DNA of 64,000 bases, from contig JAGBTQ010000003.1 in assembly GCA_017631275.1 (NCBI GenBank), positions 124,001-188,000 on the forward strand, written 5' to 3'. The DNA comes from Alistipes sp. Its GTDB lineage: Bacteria; Bacteroidota; Bacteroidia; Bacteroidales; Rikenellaceae. The notes under the pieces were generated by a model. That model saw only the letters and a program-made list of their open reading frames with translations. It ran no database searches and was not told the origin of the DNA. The translations under genes were made by a program, and so were the position numbers. Positions 59,268-64,000 of this stretch are shown piece by piece (position 1 is the first letter of the stretch; each line of letters begins with the position of its first letter).

Positions 59268-61826
59268 CTAAAATTGCTGTCCAAGCACGAAGTGGAACTG
59301 CGAGCCACTGCGCTCGGTCTTGCCATATGCAGGATCGAAGCCCCAACCCCAATCTACGCCAATCATACCTACGATTGGAAGATATAGTCGTACGCCGAAG
59401 CCGGCAGAACGCTTAATCTTAAATGGCGAGAACTCCTTCCATGAGTTAAAGCCGTTACCACCCTCCAAGAATCCGAGCACGTAGATCGATGAGCTTGGCT
59501 TCATGATAACAGGGTAGCGGAGCTCCATGGTGTATTTGTTATATGCCACAGAGTAGTAGTTAGATGGGTCGAGCGCACCATCTTCGTAACCACGCAATGC
59601 GATGATATCGACACCATATATATTATATCCGGTCATGCCATCGCCACCAATCTCGAAGCGCTCGAATGGCGATACCTTGTTTTTGTTGTAGTGTCCCAAG
59701 TAACCCATCTCGGCGCCGAGCATGAGCACGAGGTTTTGGTTCTGCGTTAGTGGGAAGTACCAGCGACCCTTGAGCAGCCACTTGTGGTACTCGATCCAAC
59801 GATAGCGATCCTGATCTGAGAGGTTTGTGTCTGCGTAGTTCTTGCCGTCCCACAATGAGAAGGGAGGTGTTGCCTGCACCGATACCGAGAACTCAGAGCC
59901 CGAGCGCGAGAAGAATGGAGCATCTACCGACGAGCGCTGCAAGATAAGCTTGAGCGCAAGGGTGTTTGCTACACCGTCGCTGATGATGAAGGTATCCCAG
60001 CCCTTAAGGCCGTAGCGCTGGTAGCCGAGCTCGCCATAGAACGTGAAGTATGGGTCGGGCCATCGTAGGCGCTTACCGAAGCCTATTGCAAGACCTGCCG
60101 AGCGGTAGTGCATCGAGGCATTTTGCCATACGTAGTATGCGTTGTTCTGCTCCGAGATATATCCCGATACTGTGAACGAGTTAGGGCGCTTGCCACCCAA
60201 CCATGGGTCGGTGAAGCTTAGCGACAGAGCTTTGTAGTATGTACCGTTTGTCTGTCCCGATATCGAGAGCTTCTGGTTTTGTCCTGAGGGGTATGGTCGC
60301 CATGCACCCTTCTTGAAGAAGTCGCGCATAGAGAGGTTGTTGAGCGTGATGCCCACCGAGCCCACGAATGTGCCTGAGCCCCAACCACCGGCAATGTTAA
60401 ACTGGTCGGAAGCCTTCTCCGAGAGTGGCCAGTTTACGTCAACAAGCTCGTCGCTCACCGGTTGAATATCTGGAACGATAGCCTGCTCGTCGAAGTGTCC
60501 CATGCCCATGAGCGTACGCATTGTCTGCATGAGAAGTCCTCGGTTGTAGAGCTCGCCAGGGCGCACATACAACTCGCGACGGATAACCTCGTCATTAACG
60601 CGCATATTTCCCGAGATGCCCACATTGTTCACGGTAAATGGCTTACCCTCAAATATGCGAATCTCAAGGTCGAGCGAGTCGGGGCCTACAATCATCTCGG
60701 CAGGCTCGATTTGCGACATTAGGTATCCGTTGTTCTGGTAGAGCGACGAAATAGAGATCTCGTCGGGATTCATCTCGCGACCAATGCCAAGGCGCTTGTG
60801 CAGCGACTTCTTGTCGTAGATGTCGCCAGGGTTTATGCCGAGCATGCTCTCGAGCTGCGAGGTCTCGTATATCGAGTTACCCACCCAGTTGATGTTGCGA
60901 ATATAGAATCGGTTGCCCTCCTCTATCTCGATGTCGAGGCCGATGGTCTCGTCGTCGATATAGTATATAGAGTCACGCACAATGTTGGCATTGCGGTAGC
61001 CCTGCGAGTTGTAGAAGTCGAGCAGCTTGAGCTTATCCTCCTCGTAGTCCTCCTCCATGAGCTTGCGGTTTTGGAAGAAGAGAGGACTCTTTTGATGTGT
61101 CTTCTTGAAGGTGCGGCGTAGGCGCTTATCTTCGAACTCCTCGTTACCGATGAAGTTAATCTCGCCGATGCGCACCTTAGGACCTTTGTCGATAACAAAA
61201 GTGACATTTACACACTGCTCATAAATCGAGTCGTTGTCGATGCGTACATCTACGTTACATGTGCGGAAGCCCTTCTCGGCATAGTGCTCTTTGATGAGCT
61301 TGATGTTTTTGTCGATGATGTAGTCGGAGAGCTCTGTGTTGCGACGTAGCTTGAGCACCTCGCGCAAATCGTCGCTCTTGCTCTTTGTCACACCATCGAA
61401 CTTCCAGGTGAGGATACGAGCACGCTCCTTTAGGAATACCTCCAAATCTACCGAGTCGCCCTCGATTGTTGCGCCAATCTGCACATTCGAGAAGTAGCGA
61501 GGTGCCCACAAACGCTGCATGGCATTGGGGATAAAGTTACTTGGGAGATATATCGAGTCGCCCTCGACGAGTCCTGCTGACGACTTCAAAATGCTGTGGT
61601 TGAGATATTTTACGCCGTGAAGGTTTACCTTGCGAATGTAGTATAGCTTAGGTGTCTTGTCCTCCAACATTGGGGCGTTGGGATCAAACACTGCGCTGTC
61701 AATGCTTTGGCCAACATTCTCGTTGCCGAGGGTATATGTTGTGCTACGTTGCTGTGCTACGCCCTGGGGCATAAAACAGACAACGGCAACGATGGCGCAA
61801 ATATATATTTTGATACTTCTTAACAT
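59268..61826 (-). CDS. bamA: Outer-membrane protein assembly factor BamA
   Basis: BamA inserts beta-barrel proteins into the outer membrane. A signal peptide (about 1-24) is followed by five POTRA-like repeats (about 60-445; e.g. VRIGEINFIGNEEFEDKRLR, FYIRNINWVGNSIYETSQLE, FTVNNVGISGNMRVNDEVIR) and a 16-strand barrel (about 470-852), with a terminal strand ending FHFVLGQQF. The 852-residue length is normal. The start overlaps the end of uppS by seven bases, and the ompH pair follows. Confidence 0.97.
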   Translation of the reverse strand: MLRSIKIYICAIVAVVCFMPQGVAQQRSTTYTLGNENVGQSIDSAVFDPNAPMLEDKTPKLYYIRKVNLHGVKYLNHSILKSSAGLVEGDSIYLPSNFIPNAMQRLWAPRYFSNVQIGATIEGDSVDLEVFLKERARILTWKFDGVTKSKSDDLREVLKLRRNTELSDYIIDKNIKLIKEHYAEKGFRTCNVDVRIDNDSIYEQCVNVTFVIDKGPKVRIGEINFIGNEEFEDKRLRRTFKKTHQKSPLFFQNRKLMEEDYEEDKLKLLDFYNSQGYRNANIVRDSIYYIDDETIGLDIEIEEGNRFYIRNINWVGNSIYETSQLESMLGINPGDIYDKKSLHKRLGIGREMNPDEISISSLYQNNGYLMSQIEPAEMIVGPDSLDLEIRIFEGKPFTVNNVGISGNMRVNDEVIRRELYVRPGELYNRGLLMQTMRTLMGMGHFDEQAIVPDIQPVSDELVDVNWPLSEKASDQFNIAGGWGSGTFVGSVGITLNNLSMRDFFKKGAWRPYPSGQNQKLSISGQTNGTYYKALSLSFTDPWLGGKRPNSFTVSGYISEQNNAYYVWQNASMHYRSAGLAIGFGKRLRWPDPYFTFYGELGYQRYGLKGWDTFIISDGVANTLALKLILQRSSVDAPFFSRSGSEFSVSVQATPPFSLWDGKNYADTNLSDQDRYRWIEYHKWLLKGRWYFPLTQNQNLVLMLGAEMGYLGHYNKNKVSPFERFEIGGDGMTGYNIYGVDIIALRGYEDGALDPSNYYSVAYNKYTMELRYPVIMKPSSSIYVLGFLEGGNGFNSWKEFSPFKIKRSAGFGVRLYLPIVGMIGVDWGWGFDPAYGKTERSGSQFHFVLGQQF

Positions 61827-62554
61827 TTTGCTTCTTTATCTTCAATAACAAGTCCGTAGCGGCGCTCACGTGAGGCATAGACATCGAGAGCCTTCTTAAA
61901 CTCTGCGTCATCAAAGTCGGGCCAGAGTACCTCGGGGAAGTAGAACTCGGCGTATGATGCCTGCCATAGCAAGAAGTTGCTTAGGCGACACTCACCACTT
62001 GTGCGCACGATAAGGTCGGGATCGGGCATCGAGTGGGTCATGAGGTGGTTGGTAATAACCTCCTCGTTAACCTCTTCGCTGCGTAGTTCACCCTTTGCCA
62101 CACGCTCGCAAATAGCCTGCGTTGCAAGCATCAGCTCGCGGCGTGACGAGTAGTTGAATGCCAAGACAAGGGTGAGAGTCTTACCCTCGGCTGTGGTCTG
62201 CTCAATCTGGTCGATCATCTTGAGTACAGAGTCCGAGAAGTGGGTCTTCTCGCCAATGATCTGCACCCTCACACCCTGCTTAATGAGCGATGGCGACTCT
62301 GCCACCACGCTCTTGCAGAATAGCTCCATGATAGCGTTTACTTCGGCAGTAGGGCGACCCCAGTTCTCAGTAGAGAAGGCATAGAGCGTAAGCCACTTCA
62401 CGCCATACTTTGCGGCAGACTCCACCGCACGACGTACCGACTCAACACCAGCGATATGACCCTCATATCGCTCCTTGCCGTGCTGCTTAGCCCAACGGCC
62501 ATTGCCATCCATGATGATAGCTACATGCTCAGGTATGTGATGTTTGTTGCTCAT
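61820..62554 (-). CDS. uppS: Isoprenyl transferase (undecaprenyl diphosphate synthase)
   Basis: UppS makes the C55 lipid carrier needed for peptidoglycan and O-antigen. The catalytic start motif IIMDGNGRWAKQHG (about 12-25), SRRELMLATQAI and the IPP site RTSGECRLSNFLLWQ (about 187-201) are intact. 244 residues. It is the first gene of the bamA unit, with the ATG only ten bases past a TACATTTG element, so its message may begin almost at the start codon. Confidence 0.96.
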   Translation of the reverse strand: MSNKHHIPEHVAIIMDGNGRWAKQHGKERYEGHIAGVESVRRAVESAAKYGVKWLTLYAFSTENWGRPTAEVNAIMELFCKSVVAESPSLIKQGVRVQIIGEKTHFSDSVLKMIDQIEQTTAEGKTLTLVLAFNYSSRRELMLATQAICERVAKGELRSEEVNEEVITNHLMTHSMPDPDLIVRTSGECRLSNFLLWQASYAEFYFPEVLWPDFDDAEFKKALDVYASRERRYGLVIEDKEAKC

Positions 62555-62564
62555 AATAATCTCA

Positions 62565-62572
62565 CAAATGTA
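62565..62572 (-). promoter_or_regulatory. Candidate -7 element of uppS-bamA
   Basis: CAAATGTA on plus reads TACATTTG on minus; a TTGT lies about 20 bases upstream. The ATG follows only ten bases after it. Confidence 0.65.
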
Positions 62573-62700
62573 AACAAATTAATTAAATTTTCACAATACA
62601 CAAACGACTTTTTATCACGCATGCGCACGAGTGAAAGGTGCATTGCGCTAATATTCAGCGATATGCGGGTTGCGAAAAAGTGATGAGCGAGGTGCGGTGT

Positions 62701-63567
62701 TTAGCGGTTATCTACGCCCCACATCATCTTTTCTCTTAACGTGTCGTAGAATGTATTATTATGTGGCGTAGCCAAAATTAGCGACTCCTCGGCTGCGGCA
62801 AGCTCCACGATGGCATTGTTGTTGAGCCTATATGTGCGGTTGTCGAGCGAGAGTGATGCCTCGCCGTCACGAGCATTTAGCCTAAGGGTGATGTGGCAGC
62901 TGTCGGGCACAACAATGGGGCGCATAGTGAGGTTGTGGGGTGCAAGTGGCGAGAGCACAAAGCAGCGACATAAAGGGTCTACAACGGGGCCTCCAGCCGA
63001 TAGCGAGTAGGCGGTTGAGCCCGTAGGTGTTGAGACAATGAGTCCGTCGCCATGATATGTTGCTATGGTCTTGCCATCTATCTGAGCCTCAACCGATATC
63101 ATCGTTGCGCCATGGCGATGAATTGTCACCTCGTTGAGTGCCAAAGGCATGATGTCGCAGGTGGGGTTTACCACCCTTAGCATGCGTCGCTCCTCGAACT
63201 TAAGCCTACCTGCTGCGATATGCTCCATTAGCTCCTCAATTCCCTCGCCATTGTCGGCTGTAAGATAGCCCAGGCGTCCGCAGTTGATACCCACAACGGG
63301 AGTTGTTGGTGTGGGGCGTAGCGAGAGCGCATCGAGCAGTGTTCCGTCGCCACCATAGGTCACAAGCACGTCGTTGCCTGTCTCGCGTGGCGAAATTGTG
63401 TAGCGATGCTCTGCAGGTATGCGTATCTGGGTGAGTGCCTCTACCATGTTCGCAAAATCCTCATTTATAGAGTATTCGAATCCGTGGCGCTCGATCGCCG
63501 CAAACATTGCGCATAGCTGCTCGGGGCGATGTTTTAGCTCCTTGCGAGAAAAAAGTATAATGTTCAT
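62701..63567 (-). CDS. nadK: NAD kinase
   Basis: NadK phosphorylates NAD to NADP. The GGDGT motif (VTYGGDGTLLDALSL, about 69-83), LNEVTIHR (about 143) and DGLIVSTPTGSTAYSLSAGG (about 175-194) are all present. 288 residues, full length. It lies alone on minus, divergent from pdxJ, with facing promoter elements at 63591-63612. Confidence 0.96.
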   Translation of the reverse strand: MNIILFSRKELKHRPEQLCAMFAAIERHGFEYSINEDFANMVEALTQIRIPAEHRYTISPRETGNDVLVTYGGDGTLLDALSLRPTPTTPVVGINCGRLGYLTADNGEGIEELMEHIAAGRLKFEERRMLRVVNPTCDIMPLALNEVTIHRHGATMISVEAQIDGKTIATYHGDGLIVSTPTGSTAYSLSAGGPVVDPLCRCFVLSPLAPHNLTMRPIVVPDSCHITLRLNARDGEASLSLDNRTYRLNNNAIVELAAAEESLILATPHNNTFYDTLREKMMWGVDNR

Positions 63568-63590
63568 TATCGCAGAATGAAAAAAAATAT

Positions 63591-63612
63591 TAACTTTGCT
63601 TTCGCAAAGATA
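63591..63612. promoter_or_regulatory. Overlapping divergent promoter elements of pdxJ and nadK
   Basis: TAACTTTG at 63591-63598 (plus, pdxJ) and CAAAGATA at 63605-63612 (TATCTTTG on minus, nadK) face each other within a palindrome, TTTGCTTTCGCAAA. The two start points would lie within a few bases of each other. Confidence 0.55.
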
Positions 63613-63620
63613 TGAAAATT

Positions 63621-64000
63621 ATGACAAAACTAAGCGTTAATATCAATAAGATTGCCGTAGTGCGTAATTCTCGAGGTGGAAATATGCCTAATTTGTTGAA
63701 GGCTGCACTCAATATCGAGCAGTTTGGCGCTGACGGCATCACCGTGCACCCACGCCCCGATGCTCGCCATATTCGCTACTCCGACGTAAGAGAGCTTAAG
63801 GCGAATATTAAGACCGAGCTTAATGTCGAGGGTAACCCTATCGAGAGCTTCTGTGAACTTGTCGAGGAGGTGCGTCCAGCACAGGTTACACTCGTGCCCG
63901 ATGCCGAGGATGCCATCACCTCGTCGGCAGGTTGGGACACTATTCGTAATCGTGACTTCTTGAAGGCTATGGCTGACCGCTTCCATAAGGCGGGTATTCG
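63621..64000 (+). CDS. pdxJ: Pyridoxine 5'-phosphate synthase (partial)
   Basis: PdxJ condenses 1-deoxyxylulose 5-phosphate with an aminoacetone phosphate to form pyridoxine 5'-phosphate. The first 126 residues are seen, with the family start [18 protein letters not shown], the phosphate-binding [17 protein letters not shown] (about 35-51) and [18 protein letters not shown] (about 92-109). I use the ATG at 63621 (MTKLSVN); an ATG at 63612 would overlap the nadK promoter element and adds only three residues. The gene runs off the right edge. Confidence 0.95.
   Translation, partial: MTKLSVNINKIAVVRNSRGGNMPNLLKAALNIEQFGADGITVHPRPDARHIRYSDVRELKANIKTELNVEGNPIESFCELVEEVRPAQVTLVPDAEDAITSSAGWDTIRNRDFLKAMADRFHKAGI

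Overview
The window is a stretch of chromosome from a member of the Bacteroidota, most likely the order Bacteroidales. The evidence is the promoter style (TTTG near -33, about 19-20 bases, then TAnnTTTG near -7), the general lack of Shine-Dalgarno sequences, and families typical of the phylum: DUF5606, DUF5689, DUF3575/DUF3868, GldE, an ExbB-ExbD-ExbD operon, two OmpH genes behind bamA, and three-heme cytochrome c peroxidase with CcsBA. A Rikenellaceae/Alistipes-like source is possible, but I cannot prove the genus. There is no rRNA, prophage, insertion sequence or CRISPR array.

Layout. 1-9.4 kb: the end of an unknown gene, rpoN and asnS (minus strand), a truncated and apparently dead GH2 glycosidase joined to rlmH, a probable small RNA, then lipA-lipB-recJ. 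9.9-17.0 kb (minus): a tight six-gene operon of an SPFH/zinc-ribbon protein, a four-helix membrane protein, a large membrane-anchored coiled-coil protein, two paralogous coiled-coil proteins and a bactofilin-like beta-helix protein. 17.2-20.0 kb (minus): serB and two DUF5689 lipoproteins. 20.1-29.1 kb (plus): mscS, DUF5606, an FtsX-type permease, menG/ubiE, then low-complexity exported proteins (one extremely Cys-rich) and an outer-membrane barrel. 29.1-35.6 kb (minus): cytochrome peroxidase with CcsBA, and an ExbB/ExbD operon holding an extra coiled-coil membrane protein. 35.8-48.8 kb (minus): ansA, and a ten-gene unit murG-murC-ftsQ-ftsA-ftsZ-gldE-PPTase-MATE-dprA-tatD. 49.1-57.7 kb: transketolase (minus), then pgk, pepO and a DUF3575/DUF3868 pair (plus). 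57.9-63.6 kb (minus): tRNA-Cys, ompH, ompH, bamA, uppS, nadK; pdxJ runs off the right edge on plus.

Two things stand out. First, ten near-complete copies (plus one fragment) of a roughly 130-bp palindromic element sit at five loci. At every locus the first copy starts on the last two bases of the TAA stop codon of the upstream gene (rlmH, recJ, a DUF5606 gene, pgk, pepO), always in the same orientation. Copies differ by paired, compensating changes in nested stems, so a fold is being maintained. At four of the five loci the palindromes are followed by degenerate 9-bp pyrimidine-rich tandem repeats, two of which share a 26-bp identical block. Second, the SPFH/zinc-ribbon/coiled-coil/bactofilin operon looks like an undescribed membrane-scaffold system built from families known separately but not, to my knowledge, in this combination.

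All names come from reading motifs by eye. No database search or folding program was run, so family names are strong for the housekeeping genes and tentative where stated.
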